A stretch of DNA of 64,000 bases from Enterobacter sp. Bisph1 (GCF_000814905.1 NZ_JXAG01000037.1:1-64000); one strand, 5' to 3'. Counted from the first letter of the stretch, positions 37,093 through 46,565 are shown. Translations and numbers: made by a program. Notes: generated by a model not told the origin, from the letters alone.

Positions 37093-37108
37093 TGTGACCA
37101 AGCTAACA
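37093..37108 (+). promoter_or_regulatory. CRP-like site in the divergent promoter
   Basis: TGTGACCAAGCTAACA matches the CRP consensus TGTGAn6TCACA with one mismatch, 57 bases before the DUF2264 ATG and 94 bases from the AraC start. Fits catabolite control of the sugar operon; inference. Confidence 0.6.
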
Positions 37109-37164
37109 TTTCCGGCGGGGCTGGATTCACTATCCTTCAGCCACACCATGAAGGAGAAAAGGCT

Positions 37165-38991
37165 ATGTGTTCCGCGAAAGTGAAAACCTCAAATCCATTG
37201 TCATCCCGCGACGATGTTGTCAGCGCGTTAATGCAGATGCTGGGCGCGCTGGATAAACAGTTTCCACAGGGAGAATCGCGTTTCTCGCTGGGGGCCACCA
37301 GCGCCCATTACAGTGACGAGATAGCTGAAATGGAAGGGCTGTCCCGTGCGTTATGGGGGCTGTTTCCGCTCATGGCGGGCGGCGATGCGGAGCCTTTCAG
37401 CGGCAAATATTTGACGGCCATTAAGCGCGGCATCGATCCGCAAAGCGCGGGCTACTGGGGCGTCACGGAGCCCTACGATCAGCGGCTGGTAGAGATGGCG
37501 GCTTACGGGCTGGGGCTTTCGCTATTAGGCGAGAAACTGACGGCGACATTTAGCCAACAGGATATCGATAATCTGCATCAGTGGCTCAATCAAATTACCG
37601 ATGCGCAGATGCCCGACAGCAACTGGAACTTTTTCGCCATCATGGTGCAGCTCGGTTTTAAACGCGCCGGTTTACCCTGGGATGCCGCCGCCATTGAACA
37701 ACGTTTTACCATGATGGACGCCTACTATCTGGGCGACGGCTGGTATTCCGACGGCCCCGGTCGACCAAAAGATTACTATATTTCGATGGCGTTCCATTTT
37801 TACGGCCTGATTTATGCCACGCTCAATGGCGATGATGACGCGGTGCGCGCGGCGACCATCCGCGAGCGGGCCACGCTTTTCGCTGCGGACTTTATCTATA
37901 TGTCCGCCGCAGAAGGCGAGTCTATTCCCTTCGGCCGCAGCCTGACTTACCGTTTCGCCATGGTCGCTTTCTGGAGCGCGGTGGCTTTCTCCGGTCTGGA
38001 AGTCTTCTCTGCGGGCGTGGTGAAAGGGATTATCCTGCGCCATTTACGCTGGTGGCTCGAGCAGCCAATTTTCGATCGCGACGGCATCTTAACCCTCGGT
38101 TTCGCCTACCCGAACCTGGCCATGTGTGAAGACTACAACTCACCTGGCTCGCCCTACTGGGCATTAAAAGTTTTCCTGATGCTGGCGCTGCCGTCATCAC
38201 ACCCCTTCTGGCAGGCGGAAGAACTGCCGCTTCCGGCCCTCAACGCGCAGCGTACCATTGCGCCCGCCGGTCAGATCATTGTCCACAGCGATAATTCAAA
38301 GCATGCATGGTTGCTTACCGCCGGGCAGTTGGAACTGAATAACTACGTTAATACCGAGGCGAAATACACCAAATTTGCCTACTCCAGCCGCTTTGGTTTC
38401 ACCATTGAGCGTGGGCGCTACGGCATTAAACACGCGGCCTGCGATTCGATGCTGCTGCTCAGCGACGGGGATAACTACTTTCGTGGCCGCCGCGAGTGTG
38501 CAGAGGTGGTGGTGAGTGAAGAGGCGATATTTAGCCGCTGGTCGCCCTGGTCAGATGTTCATATCGCCAGCTGGCTGATTCCCTGCGGCGACTGGCACAT
38601 TCGCGTGCATCGCATTGATTCAGCACGGCATTTGCAAAGTGTCGAAGGAGGTTTTGCGGTGCGTAAAGCGCCACATAGCCGTGAGCAGGGCGGCAGCCTG
38701 GTGAGAGCGGAAAATGGCCTCAGCGGCATTTTTGAATTATTGCCCCACGCGCCGCGCGAGGTTGACAGCGTTGTCACGCCGCCTAACAGCAGCATTATGT
38801 TCTCCCCCTGCGCATCCATTCCGGTACTGCGCGGCGAGATTGCGCCCGGCACGCAGTGGCTGGCGTGTGCCGTGCAGGCGGCCATCACGGAAGAGGCATT
38901 TGATTTTGTTTTACCGCAATTGCAGATAGAAGCCCAGGCGCTGGTGATTAAAAAACCAGGGCTGCAAAACGATATTGTTATTGCTATTTAA
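37165..38991 (+). CDS. DUF2264 family protein, probable glycoside hydrolase
   Basis: A 608-residue cytoplasmic protein (no signal peptide) with the DUF2264 layout: helical toroid-like N-terminal domain (about 20-360, with YDQRLVEMAAYGLGLSLLG, WYSDGPGRPKDYY and SPYWALKVFLMLALP) and a beta-rich C-terminal domain. Some DUF2264 proteins have been placed in CAZy family GH154 with beta-glucuronidase activity. Here it is first in an operon with a LacY-family symporter and a GH88 unsaturated glucuronyl hydrolase, so a role in cutting glucuronyl-containing oligosaccharides after uptake is reasonable, but the exact linkage and substrate are unknown. ATG follows AAGGAG. Confidence 0.85.
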   Translation: MCSAKVKTSNPLSSRDDVVSALMQMLGALDKQFPQGESRFSLGATSAHYSDEIAEMEGLSRALWGLFPLMAGGDAEPFSGKYLTAIKRGIDPQSAGYWGVTEPYDQRLVEMAAYGLGLSLLGEKLTATFSQQDIDNLHQWLNQITDAQMPDSNWNFFAIMVQLGFKRAGLPWDAAAIEQRFTMMDAYYLGDGWYSDGPGRPKDYYISMAFHFYGLIYATLNGDDDAVRAATIRERATLFAADFIYMSAAEGESIPFGRSLTYRFAMVAFWSAVAFSGLEVFSAGVVKGIILRHLRWWLEQPIFDRDGILTLGFAYPNLAMCEDYNSPGSPYWALKVFLMLALPSSHPFWQAEELPLPALNAQRTIAPAGQIIVHSDNSKHAWLLTAGQLELNNYVNTEAKYTKFAYSSRFGFTIERGRYGIKHAACDSMLLLSDGDNYFRGRRECAEVVVSEEAIFSRWSPWSDVHIASWLIPCGDWHIRVHRIDSARHLQSVEGGFAVRKAPHSREQGGSLVRAENGLSGIFELLPHAPREVDSVVTPPNSSIMFSPCASIPVLRGEIAPGTQWLACAVQAAITEEAFDFVLPQLQIEAQALVIKKPGLQNDIVIAI

Positions 38992-39049
38992 TTCCCGGCC
39001 GCAGCCGGGTACTTATCTCTGAAACCTACATGCTTTCGTCGAGGATAGT

Positions 39050-40309
39050 ATGGAAAAGATCGCTATAAATAATAAATCCGAATATTACAAAATAAGTACC
39101 TTTATCTTTCTCTACTTTTTTACCTGGTCGGCAAGTATTGGCTTGCTGGCAATCTGGTTAGGGCAAAAAGCTAACCTTAGCGGTACGGTTATAGGCACGG
39201 TGTTTGCCATTAACGGCATCTTTTCCGTTATCTTAAAACCGATCTACGGCTATATTCTGGATAAAATCGGCATGAGCAAATATTTGCTCTATTTCGTGGT
39301 GCTGATGTCGGCATTAATGGCGCCCTTTTTTATCTACATTTACCAACCGCTGTTAATTTCCAATACCTTAATGGGGATTATTGTTGGTGCCATCTATTTA
39401 AGCTTCGCCTGGTATGCGGGCGTTGCGGCCTGCGAATCCTACACCGATCGCTACAGCCGCTTAAACGGCATGGAATTTGGTCAAATCAGGATGTGGGGAT
39501 CGCTGGGTTGGGCGGTTGCCTCTTCATTCTCCGGCCTGCTGTTTAACCTCTCTCCGGCCTATAACTTTATTATGGGATCGGTGGCATCGCTTATCATGCT
39601 GGCGGTACTGCTGAGTCTGAAAGTCAACGTTCATGCCGCCAATGCCAGCGATGTCCTCACCAAAGAGAAAATCGCGCCGTCGGATGTGTATGCGCTGCTG
39701 CGTAACCGTAAATTCTGGGCTTTCTGCCTGTATGTCGCCGGCGTGGCGTGGATGATGTTTATCGCCGAGCAGCAATTCTCCCGCTACTTTGTCACCTTCT
39801 TTGAAGATACCCATCAGGGCAATGCGGTGTTTGGCTACCTGGGAACGGTGCAGTCCGGCATGGAATTTGTCATGTATATGGTCATTCCACTGTTCGTTAA
39901 CTTTATCGGTGCGAAACGCGGGCTATTAATTGTTGGCCTTATCGTTGGCGCACGGTTGATTATTTCCGGGCTGTGCGATTCCCACCTGCTTATTTCAGTG
40001 CTGAAACCGCTCTACGGTCTTGAAATTTGTCTGCTGCTGGTGTCGGTCTTTAAATATATTGCTGAACACTTCGATAAACGCGTTAACGCAACCATGTATT
40101 TATTAGGCTACCAGGCCATGCTGTATGTCGGCAACGTCGTTATTTCTTCACCGGCCGGTATTTTGTATGACCGCATCGGCTTTGAAAAGACCTACATCAT
40201 TATGGGCTGTATCGCACTGACGTTCACCCTGATTTCGCTATTCACCTTATCGGCCTGCCAAAGCAAATGGCGTCAGAAAGACGCGCTGGGCGTTGCGCAA
40301 AATAACTAA
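39050..40309 (+). CDS. LacY-family oligosaccharide:H+ symporter (MFS)
   Basis: A 419-residue integral membrane protein with 12 predicted helices. The N-half FFTWSASIGLLAIWLGQ and the loop DKIGMSKYLLY, plus GQIRMWGSLGWA near residues 145-156 (Arg148-Trp/Gly in the LacY Glu126/Arg144 region), place it in the oligosaccharide:H+ symporter branch with LacY, RafB, CscB and MelY. It imports a di- or oligosaccharide, driven by protons. Sandwiched between DUF2264 and GH88 genes in one operon, which implies that its cargo is a glucuronyl oligosaccharide. ATG follows GAGGA. Substrate unproven. Confidence 0.9.
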   Translation: MEKIAINNKSEYYKISTFIFLYFFTWSASIGLLAIWLGQKANLSGTVIGTVFAINGIFSVILKPIYGYILDKIGMSKYLLYFVVLMSALMAPFFIYIYQPLLISNTLMGIIVGAIYLSFAWYAGVAACESYTDRYSRLNGMEFGQIRMWGSLGWAVASSFSGLLFNLSPAYNFIMGSVASLIMLAVLLSLKVNVHAANASDVLTKEKIAPSDVYALLRNRKFWAFCLYVAGVAWMMFIAEQQFSRYFVTFFEDTHQGNAVFGYLGTVQSGMEFVMYMVIPLFVNFIGAKRGLLIVGLIVGARLIISGLCDSHLLISVLKPLYGLEICLLLVSVFKYIAEHFDKRVNATMYLLGYQAMLYVGNVVISSPAGILYDRIGFEKTYIIMGCIALTFTLISLFTLSACQSKWRQKDALGVAQNN

Positions 40310-40354
40310 CGCGTTGAAGGCTATTTAAATACTGTACAAAGAAGGAACCGAAAT

Positions 40355-41545
40355 ATGTTAAGTAAAATCGTTGAGGAACAGTTACGCGATTACCCCGGCG
40401 CGCCCCTTGATGCGCAGCAGTTTAAAGATGAACTCGACGCCGCGCGTAGCCAGACCCTTGAACTGATTCGTCGTCATTTAACGGAATTCGGTGAACGCTT
40501 TCCTGCCGAAACCTGCGTCAAAGGCTACTATCCGCTTACGGATAACGTTGAGTGGACCACCAGCTTCTGGACCGGGCAGCTGTGGCTGGCGTGGGAGATG
40601 AGTGGTGACGAGCAGTTCCGCGCACTGGCGGAACGCCATGTACGCTCGTTCGGCTTGCGCATCGCCGGGCGCAACGACACCAACACCCACGATCTCGGTT
40701 TTTTATATACGCTCTCCTGCGTGGCGAGTTGGCGTCTGACGGGTAACCGCGATGCCCGCGGCTTCGCCCTGCAGGCGGCGGAAGCGTTGCTGGAGCGCTT
40801 TCATCAAAAAGCGCAGATCATTCAGGCGTGGGGCGATCTCAAGGATCCGGAACAGGCCGGACGAATGATCATCGACTGCAATATGAATCTGCCGCTGCTC
40901 TACTGGGCGTCTGAGCAGACCGGCGATCGGCGCTTTGCTGAAGCGGCGCAGTCTCATGTGGGCCAGGCGGCGAAATACCTGATTCGTGAAGATGCATCAA
41001 CGTTTCACACTTACTATATGGATATTGCAACCGGCGCGCCGCGTTACGGCAACACGCAGCAGGGCTATGCCGATGACTCCTGCTGGTCGCGCGGACAGGC
41101 GTGGGGAATTTACGGTTTTCTGCTGAGCTTTATCTACACCGGCGATACGCAGATGGTTGCGCTGTCGAAACGGCTGGCGAACTACTTCCTGAATCGTCTA
41201 CCGGAAGATGCGGTGTGCCACTGGGATCTGGCGCTGGTCGGTACCGATGCGCTGCGTGATTCATCATCGGCGGCGATTGCGGTGTGTGGTCTGCTGGAAC
41301 TGGTTAAACATCTGCCGGTCACCGATCCGGATCGTGAACGCTATCAGCAGTGGGCCGTGCGTATTATGTCATCGCTGAATAAGCACTATCTGGCGGGTAA
41401 AAACGAGGCCACCAACGGGCTGCTAAAACACTCCGTGTATCACCTGTCGAGTAATAAAGGCGTTGATGAGTGCAGTAGCTGGGGGGATTACTTCTATGTG
41501 GAAGCGCTGATGCGCTTTTCGCAGAGCTGGAAACTGTACTGGTAA
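40355..41545 (+). CDS. Unsaturated glucuronyl hydrolase, GH88
   Basis: A 396-residue (alpha/alpha)6-barrel protein of family GH88. The two catalytic Asp are present: Asp113 in HDLGF and Asp174 in IIDCNMNLPLL, 61 residues apart as in the Bacillus enzyme UGL (Asp88/Asp149). SRGQAWG (245-251) and RDSSSAA (about 309-315) are further fingerprints. UGL hydrates the 4,5-double bond of unsaturated uronic acid at the non-reducing end left by polysaccharide lyases, cleaving glycosaminoglycan, gellan or plant-derived disaccharides. No lyase gene is in this operon. ATG follows AAGGA. Confidence 0.92.
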   Translation: MLSKIVEEQLRDYPGAPLDAQQFKDELDAARSQTLELIRRHLTEFGERFPAETCVKGYYPLTDNVEWTTSFWTGQLWLAWEMSGDEQFRALAERHVRSFGLRIAGRNDTNTHDLGFLYTLSCVASWRLTGNRDARGFALQAAEALLERFHQKAQIIQAWGDLKDPEQAGRMIIDCNMNLPLLYWASEQTGDRRFAEAAQSHVGQAAKYLIREDASTFHTYYMDIATGAPRYGNTQQGYADDSCWSRGQAWGIYGFLLSFIYTGDTQMVALSKRLANYFLNRLPEDAVCHWDLALVGTDALRDSSSAAIAVCGLLELVKHLPVTDPDRERYQQWAVRIMSSLNKHYLAGKNEATNGLLKHSVYHLSSNKGVDECSSWGDYFYVEALMRFSQSWKLYW

Positions 41546-41553
41546 ATCATAGT

Positions 41554-41579
41554 GTCCCTCTCCGTTAACAGAGAGGGAC
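41554..41579. terminator. Hairpin between GH88 gene and ygiN
   Basis: Stem GTCCCTCT (41554-41561) with AGAGGGAC (41572-41579). Weak T tail; it may close both converging units. Confidence 0.6.
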
Positions 41580-41585
41580 CCACCT

Positions 41586-41900
41586 TTAGAGACCCGATTC
41601 CAGAATACGGATATGGGTCTCCAGCACGTTACCTTTGACGGCTTCGCCCCACGCTTTCATATGGGGCGTCTGCAAATGGGCTTCCAGATGCGCGACGCTT
41701 TCCCACTGTTCTACCATGATAATGGAATCCGGCGCGGTGGCCTGAAAGCTTACATTGGCTGCGTGATCGATCATCGGCGCGTAACCGTGGCAGCCCTCTT
41801 CCTGCAATACCACCGGTACAATTTTCGCGAATTCATCAAGTACCGCCTGGCGATGATGCTGCCCGGGACGAGTACGGATTTCTGCAATTACTGTCAACAT
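41586..41900 (-). CDS. ygiN: Quinol monooxygenase YgiN
   Basis: A 104-residue protein, the same length as E. coli YgiN. It is a dimeric ABM-domain protein (ferredoxin-like fold) proposed to act in a quinone redox cycle with MdaB, oxidising menadiol. Start MLTVIAEIRTRPGQHHRQAV fits; upstream in-frame residues at 41942 are not conserved. It is downstream of mdaB (34-base gap), transcribed leftward. Confidence 0.95.
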   Translation of the reverse strand: MLTVIAEIRTRPGQHHRQAVLDEFAKIVPVVLQEEGCHGYAPMIDHAANVSFQATAPDSIIMVEQWESVAHLEAHLQTPHMKAWGEAVKGNVLETHIRILESGL

Positions 41901-41934
41901 GATTAACTTACTCCCTTTAAGTCCTGTCTCACAG

Positions 41935-42516
41935 TTAAGCAAAAATCTCCGCCAGATGCTTGCGATATTCTGCGCTAAAGCGCGGCACGTCCGGCATTTT
42001 CATCACGTCGTTGGCAATAAAGGTCGGCAGGGCTTCCAGTCCGAGGAACTGGTTCGCTTTATGGAATGGCAGATAAACGCCGTCAACGCCCACGCCGTGG
42101 AAGAACTGCTCTTTATCGGTAAAAGCCTCCATCGGTGCGTTCCAGGTTAGCGACAGCATATAGGTTTTCCCCTGCAGCAGACCGCCGGAACCGTATTTTT
42201 TCGACGCATCGGCACGGCTGCGGCCATCGCTGGCGTACAGCGAACCATGGCCTTCGGTAAACACATCATCGATATACTTTTTCACCGTCCACGGCGCGCC
42301 CATCCACCAGCCCGGCATCTGCCAGATCAGCGTATCGGCCCACAGGAAATTCTCGACTTCCGTTTTGATGTCATAGCCATTGTCGGGACGCACGGTTTTG
42401 ACGTCATGCCCGGCGTCGCGCAGAAACGCTTCCGCGACCTCGGTCAGGGTGTCGTTCAACTGTCCGTTGGAGTGGGCGAATTTTTTTGCGCCATTGATGA
42501 TTAAAATATTGCTCAT
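41935..42516 (-). CDS. mdaB: NADPH:quinone reductase MdaB
   Basis: A 193-residue flavodoxin-fold protein, the same length as E. coli MdaB (modulator of drug activity B). FAD-binding segments: IINGAKKFAHSNGQLND (near the N-terminus), WQMPGWWMGAPW (about 65-76) and the YMLSLTWNAP motif. It reduces quinones by two electrons and limits redox stress. It forms a unit with ygiN. In K-12 the next gene in this direction is ygiZ-qseCB; here only a 240-bp gap with the divergent ygiW follows. Confidence 0.95.
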   Translation of the reverse strand: MSNILIINGAKKFAHSNGQLNDTLTEVAEAFLRDAGHDVKTVRPDNGYDIKTEVENFLWADTLIWQMPGWWMGAPWTVKKYIDDVFTEGHGSLYASDGRSRADASKKYGSGGLLQGKTYMLSLTWNAPMEAFTDKEQFFHGVGVDGVYLPFHKANQFLGLEALPTFIANDVMKMPDVPRFSAEYRKHLAEIFA

Positions 42517-42720
42517 GGGAAACCTCGATTAAAAACGTTGGCGGCGATTTTAACCGGAACAACGGTGCGGGATAATTGGCAAAAAATGCAAAGACTTTTG
42601 CTCTTGAAGCAATAATGCTGCCCTTTATGCCGCACAAACTGGCAATAAAGCGGCGCACCACAGATAATGTAACGAGGAGAAAGATGCTTACCCGTTAATG
42701 AAGTTGATAAGGAATGACGG

Positions 42721-42737
42721 GTTAAACGGACGTTAAC
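42721..42737 (+). promoter_or_regulatory. Direct repeat of OmpR/PmrA type upstream of ygiW
   Basis: GTTAAA (42721-42726), CGGAC, GTTAAC (42732-42737): the 6-N5-6 arrangement of PmrA/QseB boxes (YTTAAK-N5-YTTAAK) with a non-consensus first base. Only 20 bp precede the ygiW ATG, so it may serve the leftward mdaB promoter instead. Low certainty. Confidence 0.3.
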
Positions 42738-42756
42738 CACAGTAAAGGAGAGTTAC

Positions 42757-43146
42757 ATGAAAAAGAGAGCTACACTCATCGCCCTGTTAGCCCTTGGTTG
42801 CACATCTGTTTTTGCGGCTAATACCGGCGGTTTTACCGGACCAAATACCCATCAGCAAAACGGCGGCTTTACCGGACCCACCGGGAGCCTCACCACCGTA
42901 CAAAGCGCTAAATCTCTGCGCGACGATACCTGGGTCACTCTACGCGGCAACATCATCGAGCGCATCTCGGATGACACTTATCTGTTTAAAGATGCGACCG
43001 GCACCATCAATATTGATATCAACAGTAAGCGCTGGAATGGCGTTACCGTTGGGCCGCAGGATTCGGTAGAGATCGTCGGCGAAGTGGATAAAGACTGGAA
43101 CTCGGTGGAAATCGACGTCAAAGAGATCAGCAAAGTCGCTCAGTAA
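42757..43146 (+). CDS. ygiW: OB-fold stress protein YgiW (BOF family)
   Basis: A 129-residue periplasmic protein (130 in E. coli). Signal peptide 1-20 (cleavage after SVFA), two GGFTGP repeats in the linker, then the single OB-fold (about 45-129). In E. coli it protects against hydrogen peroxide and cadmium; in Salmonella the homologue VisP binds peptidoglycan and modulates LpxO. In K-12 it is divergent from qseBC, which are absent here. ATG follows AAGGAG. Confidence 0.94.
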   Translation: MKKRATLIALLALGCTSVFAANTGGFTGPNTHQQNGGFTGPTGSLTTVQSAKSLRDDTWVTLRGNIIERISDDTYLFKDATGTINIDINSKRWNGVTVGPQDSVEIVGEVDKDWNSVEIDVKEISKVAQ

Positions 43147-43264
43147 GCCCTCAACGCGTGTGAAAAAATCGCGCATCGCTATGACTCCTCGCCGCAGATA
43201 AGGTAGTATCTGCGGCAATATTGCCGCCGCACAGGCGGGCGCATACGTTGAGGAATCACGATTA

Positions 43265-45523
43265 ATGAGCGATATGGCAGAGCGCCTTGCGCTGCATGAA
43301 TTCACGGAAAACGCATACCTGAACTACTCCATGTACGTCATCATGGATCGTGCGTTGCCGTTTATCGGTGATGGCCTGAAACCTGTTCAGCGTCGCATCG
43401 TTTACGCAATGTCCGAGCTGGGGCTGAACGCCAGCGCAAAATTCAAAAAATCCGCCCGTACCGTGGGTGACGTGCTGGGTAAATACCATCCCCACGGCGA
43501 TAGCGCCTGTTACGAAGCCATGGTGCTGATGGCGCAGCCGTTCTCCTACCGTTATCCGCTGGTCGACGGCCAGGGTAACTGGGGCGCGCCGGACGATCCG
43601 AAGTCCTTCGCGGCGATGCGTTATACCGAATCCCGCCTCTCCAAATATGCCGAGCTGCTGCTGAACGAACTGGGGCAGGGGACCGTTGACTGGCTGCCAA
43701 ACTTCGACGGTACGCTGCAGGAGCCAAGAATGCTGCCTGCGCGTCTGCCGAATATTCTGCTGAACGGCACCACCGGCATCGCGGTGGGCATGGCGACGGA
43801 TATTCCGCCCCATAACCTGCGCGAAGTCGCTAACGCGGCGATTACGCTGATTGAACAGCCGAAAACCACCCTCGATGAGCTGCTGGATATCGTGCAGGGG
43901 CCGGACTACCCGACGGAAGCGGAAATCATCACCCCGCGCGCGGAAATTCGTAAAATTTACCAGAACGGGCGCGGTTCAGTACGCATGCGCGCGGTGTGGA
44001 AAAAAGAGGATGGCGCGGTGGTGATCACCGCGCTGCCGCACCAGGTTTCCGGCGCGCGCGTGCTGGAGCAAATCGCCAGCCAGATGCGCAATAAAAAGCT
44101 GCCGATGGTCGACGATCTGCGTGACGAATCCGATCATGAGAACCCGACGCGGCTGGTGATCGTGCCGCGCTCCAACCGCGTGGATATGGAGCAGGTGATG
44201 AACCACCTGTTCGCCACCACCGATCTGGAAAAAAGCTACCGTATCAACCTGAATATGATCGGCTTAGATGGTCGTCCGGCGGTGAAAAACTTGCTGGAGA
44301 TCCTTACCGAATGGCTGACGTTCCGTCGCGATACGGTACGCCGCCGCCTTAATCATCGTCTGGAGAAAGTGCTCAAGCGCCTGCATATCCTTGAAGGTTT
44401 GCTGGTGGCGTTTCTCAATATCGACGAAGTGATCGAAATCATCCGTACGGAAGATGAGCCGAAACCGGCGCTGATGTCGCGCTTTGGCATTAGCGAAACG
44501 CAGGCGGAAGCGATCCTTGAATTAAAACTGCGCCATCTCGCTAAGCTGGAAGAGATGAAGATCCGCGGTGAGCAGGACGATCTGGCGAAAGAGCGCGATC
44601 AGCTGCAGGCGATCCTCGCTTCCGAGCGCAAAATGAACACCCTGCTGAAGAAAGAGCTGCAGGCCGACGCCGATGCATTCGGCGACGATCGCCGTTCGCC
44701 GCTGCATGAGCGTGAAGAAGCGAAAGCGATGAACGAGCACGATATGCAGCCGTCCGAACCGGTGACGATTGTGCTGTCGCAAATGGGCTGGGTGCGCAGC
44801 GCCAAAGGCCATGATATCGACGCGCAAGGCCTGAGCTACAAAGCGGGCGACAGCTTTAAAGCGGCGGCGAAAGGGAAGAGCAACCAGCCGGTGGTGTTTA
44901 TTGATACCACCGGGCGTAGCTATGCCATCGACCCGATTACGCTGCCTTCCGCCCGTGGCCAGGGCGAGCCGTTAACCGGTAAACTGACGTTACCGCCGGG
45001 TGCCACCGTTGAGCATATGATGATGAGCAATGAGAACCAAAAACTGCTGATGGCTTCCGATGCGGGTTATGGTTTCGTCTGTACCTTCAACGATTTAATC
45101 GCCCGTAACCGCGCCGGTAAGACGCTGATCAGCCTGCCTGATAACGCCAAAGTGATGCCGCCGCTGGAGATTGAGGACGACAGCGATATGCTGCTGGCGA
45201 TCACCGCCGCGGGCCGCATGTTGATGTTCCCGGTCAGCGATCTGCCGCAGTTGTCGAAAGGGAAAGGGAACAAGATTATCGGGATCCCTTCCGCCGATGC
45301 GGCGAACGGCGTCGATAACCTTGCTCATCTTTACCTGCTGCCGCCGCAGAGTACGCTGACGATTCATGTCGGCAAACGCAAAATCAAGCTGCGCCCGGAA
45401 GAGCTGCAAAAAGTGCAGGGCGAACGCGGGCGTCGCGGTACGCTGATGCGCGGCCTGCAAAAAATCGACCGCGTTGACATTGACGCGCCTTCCCGCCCGG
45501 GCGCGGGCGACAGCGAAGAGTAA
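43265..45523 (+). CDS. parC: DNA topoisomerase IV subunit A
   Basis: A 752-residue protein, the same length as E. coli ParC. The N-terminal breakage-reunion domain has the catalytic Tyr120 (AAMRYTE), with Ser80 and Glu84 unmutated, the two positions that most often change in quinolone resistance. The C-terminal beta-propeller carries degenerate GyrA-box-like repeats. It decatenates chromosomes with ParE. It stands alone, with a strong terminator after it; in K-12 ygiS-mqsA-mqsR-ygiV lie between parC and ygiW. Confidence 0.98.
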   Translation: MSDMAERLALHEFTENAYLNYSMYVIMDRALPFIGDGLKPVQRRIVYAMSELGLNASAKFKKSARTVGDVLGKYHPHGDSACYEAMVLMAQPFSYRYPLVDGQGNWGAPDDPKSFAAMRYTESRLSKYAELLLNELGQGTVDWLPNFDGTLQEPRMLPARLPNILLNGTTGIAVGMATDIPPHNLREVANAAITLIEQPKTTLDELLDIVQGPDYPTEAEIITPRAEIRKIYQNGRGSVRMRAVWKKEDGAVVITALPHQVSGARVLEQIASQMRNKKLPMVDDLRDESDHENPTRLVIVPRSNRVDMEQVMNHLFATTDLEKSYRINLNMIGLDGRPAVKNLLEILTEWLTFRRDTVRRRLNHRLEKVLKRLHILEGLLVAFLNIDEVIEIIRTEDEPKPALMSRFGISETQAEAILELKLRHLAKLEEMKIRGEQDDLAKERDQLQAILASERKMNTLLKKELQADADAFGDDRRSPLHEREEAKAMNEHDMQPSEPVTIVLSQMGWVRSAKGHDIDAQGLSYKAGDSFKAAAKGKSNQPVVFIDTTGRSYAIDPITLPSARGQGEPLTGKLTLPPGATVEHMMMSNENQKLLMASDAGYGFVCTFNDLIARNRAGKTLISLPDNAKVMPPLEIEDDSDMLLAITAAGRMLMFPVSDLPQLSKGKGNKIIGIPSADAANGVDNLAHLYLLPPQSTLTIHVGKRKIKLRPEELQKVQGERGRRGTLMRGLQKIDRVDIDAPSRPGAGDSEE

Positions 45524-45536
45524 TCTTCGCCGACGG

Positions 45537-45565
45537 GCTCCCCTCTTTCCGGTGGGGAGCTTTTT
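45537..45565 (+). terminator. Terminator of parC
   Basis: Stem GCTCCCC (45537-45543) with GGGGAGC (45554-45560) and five T. Confidence 0.9.
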
Positions 45566-45631
45566 CTCAGTAAATTTCCCGTAAAGGCGTTGTTTATTCG
45601 TATATTGCGTTTAACATTACGTTTTTTTAAT

Positions 45632-45656
45632 GGCCGCCTGCTTTTCGGCGGCCTTT
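45632..45656 (+). terminator. Second hairpin in the parC-plsC gap
   Basis: Stem GGCCGCC (45632-45638) with GGCGGCC (45647-45653), 8-base loop, tail TTTAAAA. Possible second stop; weaker than the first. Confidence 0.55.
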
Positions 45657-45760
45657 AAAATAGCCCAGGCCCAATAATGGTCGACGGCGGTACAGCCAGC
45701 TTCAGCGTAATGTTCCTGGTATGTATATAATGCTCAAAGGTATGGGCTTTCGAGGTTACT

Positions 45761-46498
45761 ATGCTATTAATTGTTCGCATGATTATTGTTGTTATTTATT
45801 CCATTCTGCTGTGTATCTTCGGATCTCTCTATTGTCTGTTCAGCCCGCGTAATCCTAAACATGTCGCCACCTTCGGCCACCTGTTTGGCCGCCTGGCACC
45901 GGTGTTTGGCCTGAAAGTGGAAACCCGTTTACCGCCCAATGCCGCCCAGTTTGGCAATGCGATTTATATTGCCAACCACCAGAACAATTACGATATGGTG
46001 ACGGCGTCCAGCATTGTGCAGCCGCCAACCGTCACCGTCGGTAAAAAGAGCCTCCTCTGGGTGCCTTTTTTTGGCCTGCTTTACTGGCTGACCGGTAACT
46101 TGCTTATCGATCGCAATAACCGCGCGAAAGCCCACGGCACCATTGCCGAAGTGGTGAAGCATATCCAGAAACGTAATATTTCCGTGTGGATGTTTCCTGA
46201 AGGGACCCGCAGCCGCGGCCGTGGCCTGCTGCCGTTTAAAACCGGGGCGTTCCATGCGGCGATTGCCGCCGGTGTGCCGATCATTCCGGTATGCGTTTCC
46301 ACCACCTCGAATAAAATCAAACTGAATCGCCTGCGCAACGGGCTGGCGATTGTTGAGATGTTGCCCCCCATCGATATCTCCCAGTTTGGTAAAGATCAGG
46401 TGCGCCAGCTGGCGACCCACTGCCACGAACTGATGGCGGCGAAAATTGCCGAACTCGATCAAGAAGTGGCAGAACGCGAAGCCACCGGCAGGGTTTAA
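45761..46498 (+). CDS. plsC: 1-acyl-sn-glycerol-3-phosphate acyltransferase
   Basis: A 245-residue inner-membrane enzyme, the same length as E. coli PlsC. It makes phosphatidic acid from lysophosphatidic acid. Motif NHQNNYD has His73 and Asp78 (HX4D catalytic pair) and FPEGTRSRG (about 146-154) binds glycerol phosphate; two N-terminal membrane helices (about 1-27 and 85-105). Followed by ftsP 67 bases away. Confidence 0.96.
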   Translation: MLLIVRMIIVVIYSILLCIFGSLYCLFSPRNPKHVATFGHLFGRLAPVFGLKVETRLPPNAAQFGNAIYIANHQNNYDMVTASSIVQPPTVTVGKKSLLWVPFFGLLYWLTGNLLIDRNNRAKAHGTIAEVVKHIQKRNISVWMFPEGTRSRGRGLLPFKTGAFHAAIAAGVPIIPVCVSTTSNKIKLNRLRNGLAIVEMLPPIDISQFGKDQVRQLATHCHELMAAKIAELDQEVAEREATGRV

Positions 46499-46565
46499 TA
46501 CTATTTCGCATCACCGGAGGCGATTCCGCCTTCGGCGCATTAAGTCAGTTTTACACGGAGCAAAT

